Of a stretch of 64,000 nt of DNA, positions 44,510 to 52,728 are shown piece after piece. Where the stretch lies: positions 91,938 to 155,937 of the forward strand of contig NZ_FPJE01000011.1 of NCBI RefSeq assembly GCF_900119185.1, in the 5' to 3' direction. Every line of letters starts with the position of its first letter. The stretch's first letter is position 1. The position numbers and the translations under genes are program-made. The notes under the pieces were generated by a model. That model saw only the letters and a program-made list of their open reading frames with translations, was not told the DNA's origin and made no database searches. Origin of the DNA: Sinomicrobium oceani (GTDB lineage: Bacteria > Bacteroidota > Bacteroidia > Flavobacteriales > Flavobacteriaceae).

Positions 44510-44986
44510 TTACACTGTGAACAGTGTTTTCCATTTCCCGGATTCAGCGAACTCTTTGATTACCCGGTTACGTGTTGCAAGTAAATCGGTCATATACTCT
44601 TTCAGAAACAGTACGTCTGCCCATCTGCCGACAAATCCGAGCGGGGAACGATAATTGAAAACATCTGTCATTACGGTTATTCCTCCCGATTCTTTAAAGT
44701 AATGTTCATGCTTAAATTCGCGGAATGCACCACGCACCATTTCATCTGCAAAATAATCAGGGGATTCAAAAGCGGTAATCCTGACTGTCATTTTTTGATA
44801 TATTCCAAAATGTTTTGCCCGCCAGGTCACCGTCTCGTTCAAACCGATAAATCCACTTGTTTTTCCTGCAACAGCTGTCTCTTGTGTATGCGCCGTAGAT
44901 ACTTTATGCAGGTCTATACTCCGGGAAAGGTCGAAAACTATTTTCCTGGCTGCTTGTATTTCGGTATGTAATTCTATTTTTGGCAT
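44510..44986 (-). CDS. SRPBCC/polyketide-cyclase-like protein
   Basis: 158 residues. A START-like fold: N-terminal MPKIELHTEIQAARKIVFDLSRSIDLH, central FGIYQKMTVRITAFESPDYFADEMVRG, and FNYRSPLGFVGRWADVLFLKEYM. Small cytoplasmic hydrophobic-ligand or enzyme fold. Single gene beside the inverted-repeat element. Confidence 0.75.
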   Translation of the reverse strand: MPKIELHTEIQAARKIVFDLSRSIDLHKVSTAHTQETAVAGKTSGFIGLNETVTWRAKHFGIYQKMTVRITAFESPDYFADEMVRGAFREFKHEHYFKESGGITVMTDVFNYRSPLGFVGRWADVLFLKEYMTDLLATRNRVIKEFAESGKWKTLFTV

Positions 44987-45422
44987 TCTCGGTACGGAAA
45001 CAAAATTAAGTTGCTGTAACTATTAACGTTTAAAAAACATCAGAAACAACATGAAATACCATGTCTGTAGTCTCCTTTTTATAATCGGTAAAACAACTTT
45101 ACTGCTGTAAGTTACTACTAATTTGCGATTCTGCCCTCATCCTTTATTTTGGTTTACAACACCGTATGATCAGATACTAAGATAACGCCTGAAACTTTAA
45201 GAACCACAACATACCTGGTATTCTCCCATCCGCTATGTCATAACCGATCATAGTATCGTAAAGGTTTGCACCGCATGAGCCCCATTCCTTATCCCGTGTC
45301 TTTTACGTATAAACACGACATCGACAAATACGGAGCATACTCTACATTATTTTGTACAGGTACTAAAGTTTTCATGTTATTTTAACTGGAGGTCCATTCG
45401 GTTTTTCCCGGGGAACGTATTC
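44987..45422. other. Intergenic region, nothing recognised
   Basis: About 435 AT-rich bases. It should contain the minus-strand promoter of the SRPBCC gene; no repeat, RNA or ORF of interest was found. Confidence 0.4.
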
Positions 45423-46019
45423 TTAATTTCCGATATTTCCGGTACGTAAAGCTCCGGTCCTTGTATAGTTAGCCAGGATAACACCTTTTGAAGTTACCTT
45501 GCTCCCGGTCAAGGTAAAAGCTGCCGGTACGGTCCCGTCACCGAACAGATGCTTTCCCCTTCCCAGGATCAACGGAAAAATTTTCAGCCGCAATTCGTCG
45601 ACCAGATCATTTTTCAGCAATAGCTGAACAAGTGCACTACTGCCCCAGACCTGAATATCCTTACCTGCCGATTTTTTCAGGGTATCAATATCTTCCGCAT
45701 TTCTAATAAAGTCTGTATTTTTCCACTGCGTATCGTTACGGGTAGCCGACAGTACATACTTCGTCCCTTCATTGATGTTCGCCCAAACATTGCCATGCTC
45801 CGGCCAGTACCCTTCCCAGATCTCAAATGTTTTTCTTCCCAAAAGATAATCGACCTGCTGGTTCAATTCCTTATTCATTTCCTTTTTATACAGTTCGTCA
45901 CCGTAAGGTGCTGCCCAGCCCCCATACGTAAAACCATCTGAAATATCTTCCCTCGCACTGCCGGGAGCCTGTATTACTCCGTCCATGGTGATCATGGATA
46001 TTAAAATTATTTTTCTCAT
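45423..46019 (-). CDS. Dihydrofolate-reductase-like (RibD C-terminal) protein
   Basis: 198 residues from ATG 46019 (MRKIILISMITMDGVIQAPG); the upstream in-frame ATG at 46082 overlaps the neighbour and is less likely. RibD/DHFR-like fold with SMITMDGVIQAPGS, YLLGRKTFEIWEGYWP and VWGSSALVQLLLKNDLVDEL, then IFPLILGRGKHLF. A small oxidoreductase typical of detoxification or catabolic loci, substrate unknown. It follows the AHSA1 gene after 55 bases, same strand. Confidence 0.8.
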   Translation of the reverse strand: MRKIILISMITMDGVIQAPGSAREDISDGFTYGGWAAPYGDELYKKEMNKELNQQVDYLLGRKTFEIWEGYWPEHGNVWANINEGTKYVLSATRNDTQWKNTDFIRNAEDIDTLKKSAGKDIQVWGSSALVQLLLKNDLVDELRLKIFPLILGRGKHLFGDGTVPAAFTLTGSKVTSKGVILANYTRTGALRTGNIGN

Positions 46020-46074
46020 TCCGATGCTCTTTAATCTGACTTTGTTTTTGCATGTCGTCTCCGGAAAACGGATA

Positions 46075-46524
46075 TTATGCATCCGGGATTTCCGGTTCTA
46101 CGAGTTTCTTCAGTTTCTCCAGCGATTCCTGCCATCCCAGGTAACACATTTCGACCGGAATGGCATCCGGGATACCTTCCTGTACGATGTGTAGTTCCGT
46201 ACCGCAGGAAACTTTGCTCAGTTTTACCGTAGTGGTCATTTCACCGGGCAAGCCGGAATTGTCGAACCGGTCTGTGTACCTGATCAGCTCTCCGTGTTTT
46301 ATTTCCAGGAATTCACCTCCGAAAGCATGGCTGTTGCCTGTAGAAAAATTGATAAATGACATCTTATAACTCCCTTTTTCCCTGAATTCCATTTCTCCGA
46401 TGGTACAGATGAAGCCATAGGGCGGTACCCAGGAAGCATAGGCACGAGGATCGGAAAAAGCCTTGAAAACCCTTTCGGGCGGTGCGGCGAGAACGCGATG
46501 TAATGTTACTTTGTTTTTTGACAT
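46075..46524 (-). CDS. AHSA1/SRPBCC family protein
   Basis: 149 residues with the START-type fold of activator-of-Hsp90 homologues: RVLAAPPERVFKAFSDPRAY, WVPPYGFICTIGEMEFREKG, and a final GWQESLEKLKKLVEPEI. Single domain, cytoplasmic, function unknown. Upstream of the DHFR-like gene and probably in one operon with it. Confidence 0.85.
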   Translation of the reverse strand: MSKNKVTLHRVLAAPPERVFKAFSDPRAYASWVPPYGFICTIGEMEFREKGSYKMSFINFSTGNSHAFGGEFLEIKHGELIRYTDRFDNSGLPGEMTTTVKLSKVSCGTELHIVQEGIPDAIPVEMCYLGWQESLEKLKKLVEPEIPDA

Positions 46525-46591
46525 GGTTTCTGATTTTTTAAGTTAAACATTTACTATGTAGTTGTAATTTGGCCATAATCCGTACGGCCTG

Positions 46592-46996
46592 TTATTTTCT
46601 ACAGTGAAAAAGCCAATGATGTCCGTATCGGTCCGTTAACTGACCGAAAAGATCTCCCCGGTATGTTTTTTCGAGAGGATGTGTCCTTTTTCCGTTTTGC
46701 ACCAGCTTTTCATAATACATCCTGATCTGTGATTCGTCTTTACTCTCCAGCAACATGGAAACACGGTTTCCGCGGACAACTTCATCATCACCGAGATCTG
46801 TTCCCATCAGCAGGATACTTTCTTTTTTAAGACTGGCCGTGACGACAAGCTTTTTAAACTCGTCCGGTAACCTGTATCCATAGGGAGTTTCGGTTAAAGA
46901 TTTCACTTCCAGCTCACCTCCCAGACAACTTTGGTAGAACTCCATAGCCTCTTTACAGTTTCCATTAAATGTCAGGTATGTAATGATTTGGTCCAT
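46592..46996 (-). CDS. VOC family protein, PhnB-like
   Basis: 134 residues. One glyoxalase/bleomycin-resistance fold: ITYLTFNGNCKEAMEFYQSC, FKKLVVTASLKKESILLMGT, and DLFGQLTDRYGHHWLFHCRK. A PhnB-type VOC protein of the kind common beside small regulators and DHFR-like enzymes. Cytoplasmic. It is divergent from the GlxA-type regulator at 47109; the promoters lie between them. Confidence 0.85.
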   Translation of the reverse strand: MDQIITYLTFNGNCKEAMEFYQSCLGGELEVKSLTETPYGYRLPDEFKKLVVTASLKKESILLMGTDLGDDEVVRGNRVSMLLESKDESQIRMYYEKLVQNGKRTHPLEKTYRGDLFGQLTDRYGHHWLFHCRK

Positions 46997-47108
46997 CCTC
47001 CGGGTTTGGTGTTTTACAAAGATGGTAAAGAATATAGCAGTTTCCGGGGTGCAAAAACGGCTTTCAGCAGGGGTATTTACGCCATACTATTTTCATATCT
47101 TTATACGT

Positions 47109-48071
47109 ATGAAAAAAATATTTATTCTGGTTCCGGAAACTGCCGTTCCCTCCGGGGTTACCGGACCGCGCTATCTCTTTACCACGGCAAACCGGTTTTT
47201 GAAAGCATCAGGGAAAGCTCCTTTGTTTGAGGTGACACTGGTCGGACAAAAAAAGGAAGTGCGCATAGAAGACGGCACATATTCGGTCTCTACCCAGTCT
47301 TTGCTGCACGAATCCGGACAGGCCGACCTGGTGATCATACCACCGCTCTTCGGCAATATGACCACATCCGTACACCTTAATAGCGGAACACTACCCTGGA
47401 TTGTAGAACAATACAGGAATGGTGCAGAAGTGGCCTCGCTCTGTGTAGGTGCTTTTCTGCTGGCTTCAACAGGCCTGCTGCAGGGCAAGAAATGTTCTAC
47501 CCACTGGGCATACTACAATGAATTCAAGGAAAACTTTGCGGATGTCGAAATCGTGGACGGCGGTGTTATTACGGAACAAAACGGCATCTACTCCAGTGGC
47601 GGAGCCCACTCGTTCTGGAATCTTTTGCTCTACATTCTGGAAAAATATACGGACAGGGATATCTCTATACTCGCTTCCAAATATTTTGCCATAGATATCG
47701 ACCGGGAAAGCCAGGCTGCTTTCATGATGTTCAGAGGCCAGAAAGATCACAATGATGAAGAAGTGAGACAAGCCCAGGAATATATAGAGCAAAACTACCA
47801 GGAAAAAATCACGATAGACCAGCTGGCAAAAAAGGTTGCCGTCAGCAGAAGGAGTCTCGAACGCCGGTTTAAACAGGCTACCGACAATACGGTCATCGAA
47901 TACCTGCAACGTGTAAAGATCGAAGCCGCCAAACGAAGCTTTGAAAGTACCCGGAAAAATATAACGGAAGTCATGTATGACGTGGGGTATTCGGACACCA
48001 AGGCTTTTCGCAATGTCTTTAAAAAAATTACGGGATTAACTCCTGTCGAATACCGGAATAAATATCAATAA
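47109..48071 (+). CDS. GlxA-type AraC transcriptional regulator (DJ-1/PfpI plus HTH)
   Basis: 320 residues from ATG 47109; an open frame upstream covers the promoter region and is not likely used. The N-terminal DJ-1/PfpI-like domain (about 1-170) begins MKKIFILVPETAVPSG and carries VASLCVGAFLLASTGLLQGK with the nucleophile-elbow Cys. Two C-terminal HTH units are present (TIDQLAKKVAVSRRSLERRF, ITEVMYDVGYSDTKAFRNVF). Likely controls the divergent VOC/AHSA1/DHFR genes; effector unknown. TATCTTTA (47096-47103) is a possible promoter box. Confidence 0.88.
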   Translation: MKKIFILVPETAVPSGVTGPRYLFTTANRFLKASGKAPLFEVTLVGQKKEVRIEDGTYSVSTQSLLHESGQADLVIIPPLFGNMTTSVHLNSGTLPWIVEQYRNGAEVASLCVGAFLLASTGLLQGKKCSTHWAYYNEFKENFADVEIVDGGVITEQNGIYSSGGAHSFWNLLLYILEKYTDRDISILASKYFAIDIDRESQAAFMMFRGQKDHNDEEVRQAQEYIEQNYQEKITIDQLAKKVAVSRRSLERRFKQATDNTVIEYLQRVKIEAAKRSFESTRKNITEVMYDVGYSDTKAFRNVFKKITGLTPVEYRNKYQ

Positions 48072-48210
48072 TGACGACACATGCTCCACTATCCGTTATG
48101 CGCTGCCGGGGTCTTTCTTTCCGTAGCTGTTGATATACGGAGCCCTCCTCTGCCCCGGGCGCTTGCTCTACATCGTATCTGAAAACAATATTTCTTCCGA
48201 TCATATTATT

Positions 48211-48228
48211 TTACCAATCGTTCGGTAA
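48211..48228. promoter_or_regulatory. Candidate TetR operator at the tetR promoter
   Basis: TTACCAATCGTTCGGTAA, a near-palindrome (two mismatches) that overlaps the promoter's upstream element. It matches the site at 48832-48849. Confidence 0.65.
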
Positions 48229-48243
48229 TTAAAATTAATTACC

Positions 48244-48251
48244 TATATTTG
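48244..48251 (+). promoter_or_regulatory. TAnnTTTG box of the tetR gene
   Basis: TATATTTG, a full match. The first ATG (48256) begins only 5 bases further, so this mRNA may be leaderless. The operator at 48211-48228 covers the expected -33 region. Confidence 0.6.
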
Positions 48252-48255
48252 TACC

Positions 48256-48813
48256 ATGAGACCACAAAAGATAGCGGATGATCAGTTGCTGCCTGCCCTG
48301 ACCAGGGTATTTCGCACCAAAGGTTATGAAGGAGCAAGCCTCAAGGAATTAGCGGAAGTCACCGGGCTGAAGAAGGCCAGTCTGTATCACCGTTTCCCTG
48401 ACGGTAAACAGGAAATGGCCGAATCCGTACTGGAATATATGGGCCAGTGGGTTACTACAAACATCTTTAATATACTTACTAAGGAAGAGTTTCCTCCGGA
48501 AACCAGGCTGAAGCATGCCCTGGTACAGATAGGGAAACTTTATGACGGTGGTAAGGACGGCTGCATTTTCAGGGCATTCTCCATGCAGGCGGGACTTGAC
48601 CTGTTTCAAGAGGGTATAAAAAAAGGAATGAACGACTGGTTAAATGCTTTTAAAAATCTCGGAACTGCTATGGGATTGTCCGATAAAATTGCAGAAGAAA
48701 ATGCGCTTCAGAGCTTAATCGATATTCAGGGTAGCCTCATTCTGAGTAAAGGATTGCAGGATAACAATATCTTTAAAAACACATTGAAAAAAATAGAAAA
48801 CAGGTACGGTTAA
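48256..48813 (+). CDS. TetR-family repressor
   Basis: 185 residues. N-terminal helix-turn-helix (GASLKELAEVTGLKKASLYH) and a helical C-terminal ligand domain. A perfect-arm palindrome occurs just after this gene and upstream of the alpha/beta hydrolase, and a related site overlaps its own promoter, so it probably represses both. The effector is likely a substrate of the hydrolase; that is inference. Confidence 0.92.
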   Translation: MRPQKIADDQLLPALTRVFRTKGYEGASLKELAEVTGLKKASLYHRFPDGKQEMAESVLEYMGQWVTTNIFNILTKEEFPPETRLKHALVQIGKLYDGGKDGCIFRAFSMQAGLDLFQEGIKKGMNDWLNAFKNLGTAMGLSDKIAEENALQSLIDIQGSLILSKGLQDNNIFKNTLKKIENRYG

Positions 48814-48831
48814 AAAATTTGCTTTCATATT

Positions 48832-48849
48832 TTACCGAATGTTCGGTAA
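48832..48849. promoter_or_regulatory. Candidate TetR operator upstream of the hydrolase
   Basis: TTACCGAATGTTCGGTAA: perfect 8-bp arms TTACCGAA / TTCGGTAA around TG, 92 bases upstream of the hydrolase start. It is the better of the two sites and gives the consensus for the family's probable repressor. Confidence 0.7.
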
Positions 48850-48940
48850 TTATTAAATCCTGTCGATCTGCTAATACCGGTGTAAACATCGGCAAGTTTA
48901 TCCATGATCACAAAATGTTAAACCTAAAAACATATCCACT

Positions 48941-49804
48941 ATGGAAACCACAAAATTCAGAAGTATTGACGTAGACGGTATACATATCGCATACCGGGAA
49001 GCCGGAGATCCGGAGAATCCGACGATCGTACTATTACACGGATATCCTGCATCCTCCCATCAATACCGGAAAGTACTGAACCGATTATCGGATACCTTTC
49101 ATCTTATAGCCCCGGATTATCCCGGGTACGGCAACAGTGATTTCCCTGCTCCCGACACCTACGAATACACCTTTGACAACATGGCCCGTACTATGGATGC
49201 CTTCCTGGAAAAAAAGGGACTGATGTCGTATGCCATTATGATGCAGGATTACGGCGCACCGATCGGGTTTCGGATCGCTGTCAGGCATCCCGAAAGAGTT
49301 ACGGCCATCATCAATCAGAACGGAAATGCTTACGAGGAAGGACTCGGGGACGGCTGGAAACTCATACGGGAATTCTGGGCCGACAGGAATGAGCACACCG
49401 AAAAGGCGCTGCTTCCCGCATTTACCCTGGACGGTCTGAAATGGCAATACACACACGGAACCCGGAATCCCGAAACCGTAAATCCCGATACCTGGCACCT
49501 GGATTACCTCCGCATGTCACGCCCTCATGCACACCGGGTAAACCTTGATCTTTGGTATGACTACCAGAACAATGTAAAGCAATACCCCGAATGGCAGCAG
49601 TACCTCAGGGAATATCAACCGCCCATGCTTATCGTCTGGGGGAAAAACGACGAATACTTCCCGGAGCGCGGAGCGGCTGCTTTTCGCAAAGACCTCAAGG
49701 AAATAGATTACAACATCTACGATACCGGGCATTTTGCCCTGGAGGAAGAGGGGGAACCCATTATGGAGAAGATCAGGGCTTTTATGGGAAAGCTTACCCG
49801 CTAA
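48941..49804 (+). CDS. Alpha/beta hydrolase with an Asp nucleophile (dehalogenase/epoxide-hydrolase-like)
   Basis: 287 residues. The oxyanion region is HGYPASSHQYRKVL. The nucleophile elbow is M-Q-D-Y-G-A, so the nucleophile is Asp rather than Ser, as in haloalkane dehalogenases and epoxide hydrolases. A cap region is present (about 135-215). The catalytic His is in DTGHFALEEEGEPI. Cytoplasmic. TetR-regulated by position and operator. Terminator follows. Substrate unknown. Confidence 0.88.
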   Translation: METTKFRSIDVDGIHIAYREAGDPENPTIVLLHGYPASSHQYRKVLNRLSDTFHLIAPDYPGYGNSDFPAPDTYEYTFDNMARTMDAFLEKKGLMSYAIMMQDYGAPIGFRIAVRHPERVTAIINQNGNAYEEGLGDGWKLIREFWADRNEHTEKALLPAFTLDGLKWQYTHGTRNPETVNPDTWHLDYLRMSRPHAHRVNLDLWYDYQNNVKQYPEWQQYLREYQPPMLIVWGKNDEYFPERGAAAFRKDLKEIDYNIYDTGHFALEEEGEPIMEKIRAFMGKLTR

Positions 49805-49835
49805 ACCGCTATTCAATAATCGCTGTGCAGTATCC

Positions 49836-49875
49836 TATAAAACGTAAGATTTCATTTCTTACGTTTTATATTTTT
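49836..49875 (+). terminator. Intrinsic terminator of the hydrolase gene
   Basis: Perfect 14-bp stem TATAAAACGTAAGA / TCTTACGTTTTATA (49836-49849 and 49857-49870), 7-base loop, T-rich tail. Confidence 0.85.
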
Positions 49876-50020
49876 ATATCCATTTTAAAAGGATCTTAGC
49901 GCTATCACATTAATTTCCACAGTCCTTTTACGCTTAAGCCTCCCCCCCGGTCCGACGAATCAAATCCGTGTTGCAGAAACGATCCCATATCTTCAAACCC
50001 ATCATTACCAACCATAGGTT

Positions 50021-50140
50021 AACATGAATAACCGATAAGACAAAAAGCATCCGCTCCTCGGAAGATGTGTTTATCCTTAACTTTTGTATTTCTCCCGGTT
50101 CCGAACTGTTTACCCGCTACACTTAAACAGTATTCACGTT
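50021..50140. mobile_element. Short inverted-repeat element, copy C (120 bp, diverged)
   Basis: Left end AACATGAATA (one difference from the consensus) and right end TATTCACGTT. The right end shares CTTAAACAGTATTCACGTT with copy B. The interior is shorter and poorly conserved. It sits in the gene-free stretch ahead of the 127-bp repeats. Confidence 0.5.
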
Positions 50141-50142
50141 CA

Positions 50143-50378
50143 GAAAAACAACGACCTCAAAACAACCGTTTACACAAAAACCATGCACTTCATACCACAT
50201 CTTCACAGGAGCCGATATCGCCATCCCGTAGGACAGGTACATACCTGCCCCCGAACCGCCACGCTTCACGGGTAATGCCCCATGGATTCGGGTTAGGTAT
50301 TTTCCCTTGGAAAGTTGTAAAAGGGCCATTAAAGCAATCCCTTTGACACCGGAAGTAGTTCGGTTAGCCGCTAACCGG
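50143..50378. other. Gene-free stretch between element C and the 127-bp repeats
   Basis: No gene, RNA or strong repeat recognised in these 236 bases, apart from a first AGCCGCTAA motif at its end that belongs to the neighbouring array. Confidence 0.4.
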
Positions 50379-50862
50379 GTTGCTTATGAATTCATACGCA
50401 ATTACCTAAGCGGCTAAACGGATTAGGTGGACCGCTTAAGGGAATGGGTTAGCCGCTAAAGGAATTAGTTTAGCGGCACACACAGTAAGGTGGACTGCCC
50501 ACAAGGTTGCTTACGAATTCATACGCAATTACCTAAGCGGCTAAACGGATTAGGTGGACCGCTTAAGGGAATGGGTTAGCCGTTAAAGGAATTAGTTTAG
50601 CGGCACACACAGTAAGGTGGACTGCCCACAAGGTTGCTTACGAATTCATACGCAATTACTTAAGCGGCTAAACGGATTAGGTGGACCGCTTAAGGGAATG
50701 GGTTAGCCGTTAAAGGAATTAGTTTAGCGGCACACACAGTAAGGTGGACTGCCCACAGGGTTGCTTACGAATTCATACGCAATTACTCAAGCGGCTAACC
50801 GGGTTAAGTTGACCGCTAACAGGATTACTTACGCCGCATAAGCAATTGCTTAAGCGGCTAAA
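50379..50862. repeat. 127-bp tandem repeat array (about 3.4 clear copies) with inverted GCGG motifs
   Basis: The phrase GTTGCTTAYGAATTCATACG recurs at 50379, 50506, 50633 and 50760, a strict 127-base period, with near-identical units. Each unit carries four short GCGGC/GCCGC motifs in mixed orientations (AAGCGGCTAA, GGACCGCTTAAG, GTTAGCCGYTAAAG, TTTAGCGGCAC). The fourth copy fades near 50815, and a degenerate fifth reaches about 50862. No frame codes here. Confidence 0.9.
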
Positions 50863-51236
50863 CCAAACCGGTTCGGCGTATACACAATCCCTTAAATGGC
50901 ACTATTCCGGCTTACCCGGGGATACACAATCCCGTAGTTTCCTTCACCACCCTAATGAATACCGGTAGTGCTTCCGGGTTATCCGAGCAAGTACCGGTAC
51001 GGTCGGAGGAGATTAAAGTCTTACGGATACTTACACCTCAAAAATGCTAAAACAGTATTCGCGTGATATTAGCAGTTAATACCAGATCCGGGACTTCCAC
51101 TACGGTATGGCTCAATTTCATTTCAACAGGTCCATGCTTCATTCCGATATGCATTTTTCACATGTCACTAAAAAATACAATCTGCATCATTTTCGTACGT
51201 AATAATTTAGCGCCACTATTTAAAAAAATAAGTAAC
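50863..51236. other. Gene-free stretch with a lone element right end
   Basis: TATTCGCGTG at 51056-51065 with AACAG before it resembles the right end of the inverted-repeat element. The rest holds the promoter of the secreted protein gene. No gene recognised. Confidence 0.45.
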
Positions 51237-51668
51237 ATGACAATTAAAAAGCAAACATTAGTTTTATTTTTAGCCCTGGTATCCATTACAGTATCGGCAC
51301 AGGAACTGACTGTCGATAACTCGTCTTCCGTTAAAATCGAAAAGCTTCCGGAATATGTGGTTATCACTTCCGAGAACACCAAATTACTTGGAGGGATGAA
51401 CATTAATATAGCCAGTAAAAAATCGAGTTATGAGAATGTATTAAAAGATTTAGAAGCCCTGCTCCAAAAAAACAGGAACCTCGCCATACGTAATCAAACG
51501 GATTTGCTCAATGCCATGTCGAAATTAGGTTTTGATTATGTCGATGCTTACAATGCATCAGCTGGTACTGTAGGCGCTGCCGCGGGAGAAGATGTCCAGG
51601 CTTTTGGCAGTAATGCAAAGTACAGGATTAACATGGTATTCCGAAAGAAAACGGAGTTCAGGAATTAA
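51237..51668 (+). CDS. Small secreted protein of unknown function
   Basis: 143 residues from ATG 51237, chosen for the signal peptide MTIKKQTLVLFLALVSITVSAQ; an open frame upstream does not fit it. The mature part has EKLPEYVVITSENTKLLGGM, YENVLKDLEALLQKNRNLAI and VDAYNASAGTVGAAAGEDVQ, mixed alpha/beta. No family recognised. Single gene, with an intrinsic terminator 230 bases downstream. Confidence 0.75.
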   Translation: MTIKKQTLVLFLALVSITVSAQELTVDNSSSVKIEKLPEYVVITSENTKLLGGMNINIASKKSSYENVLKDLEALLQKNRNLAIRNQTDLLNAMSKLGFDYVDAYNASAGTVGAAAGEDVQAFGSNAKYRINMVFRKKTEFRN

Positions 51669-51900
51669 AAACTGCTTAAATTTTGTTTTTGGAATATTTT
51701 GTAATGTATTCCTGCACGCCTGCCGCCGGGTTTTTATCAGGCGAAGGTGCTTTGAAGTGTGATCGCCACGGTTGCTAATCTCCTGCCGAAGGGCATAAAA
51801 CTTAAACAGTTTCGTAGTCCACCTTCCACGTGCATACACGTCAGGTACACCCGACAGACCGTGATAATAAAGGCGTGTACAAACCATAATACCCTGGATA

Positions 51901-51934
51901 AACAGCCGGTACACCTGATACCGGCTGTTTTTTT
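51901..51934 (+). terminator. Intrinsic terminator
   Basis: Perfect 11-bp stem AACAGCCGGTA / TACCGGCTGTT, 7-base loop, then a T-run. It is 230 bases downstream of the secreted protein, leaving an unexplained leader that could also be a small RNA. Confidence 0.75.
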
Positions 51935-51963
51935 ATCCCGAAACCCGAAGATACCCCTGGCTG

Positions 51964-52728
51964 TCAATAATCCAGCCATGCCTTAAGCCGTGGCGCCCTG
52001 ATCCTGCTGACCATGATATCGGTTCCTTGCTTTTTCATGTGGAGTTTCAACTTGCCATTGAAATGGTCATGGACACTTTCGATAGCATTGATATGGACGA
52101 TATATTGGCGGTTCGCCCTAAAAAATATCCCGGGGTCCAGTTCCCGGTCCAATGACTCCAAAATGTGCGGAATACTTACTTTCTCCCCTGTAAATAAATG
52201 TGCATAACAGATGTTTTGAAAGGAGTGAAAAAAAGCGATTTCACTAACATCCACTTTTCTGTAGGTGTCCCGATAAGGTATAAGAAAACGGTTCCGGTAT
52301 TTTTTTGGCCGGACCCGGGCAATCAATTCCTCAATAACCGGTTTCCCCAGATACGATTTCCGGGCTGTACGATCAAACTTAGACAGGGCAAATGCCAGTT
52401 CATCGCTATCAATGGGTTTGAGCAGGTAATCAATACTGTTAAATTTAAATGCCTTAATGGCAAACTCATCGTACGCCGTCGTAAAAATCACGGGGCATTC
52501 GATATGTACCCTGTTAAAAAGCTCAAAACTCAGCCCATCGGCTAATTTCACGTCCATCAGTATAAGATCCGGACCATTGTTTGCCGAGAACCAATTCACG
52601 GCCTTTTTAATACTCGCTACAACACCGACAATTTCTATATCTGTTCTAATGTCGAATAGCAATCGCTCTATGCGTTCCGCATTCAGTTTTTCATCTTCCA
52701 GGATCAATATTTTCATACCGGCATTCAT
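51964..52728 (-). CDS. LytTR response regulator
   Basis: 254 residues. Receiver domain with the phosphoacceptor in LILMDVKLADG (D59) and a C-terminal LytTR DNA-binding domain (about 145-250, RFLIPYRDTYRKVDVSEIAF, FFRANRQYIVHINAIESVHD). It overlaps the upstream histidine kinase gene by 4 bases (ATGA), an obligate pair. Target genes are not evident. Confidence 0.93.
   Translation of the reverse strand: MNAGMKILILEDEKLNAERIERLLFDIRTDIEIVGVVASIKKAVNWFSANNGPDLILMDVKLADGLSFELFNRVHIECPVIFTTAYDEFAIKAFKFNSIDYLLKPIDSDELAFALSKFDRTARKSYLGKPVIEELIARVRPKKYRNRFLIPYRDTYRKVDVSEIAFFHSFQNICYAHLFTGEKVSIPHILESLDRELDPGIFFRANRQYIVHINAIESVHDHFNGKLKLHMKKQGTDIMVSRIRAPRLKAWLDY

Noticed and set aside
50065-50346. Open frame after element C
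   Set aside because: Spans the element end and has low-complexity basic composition; no credible product.
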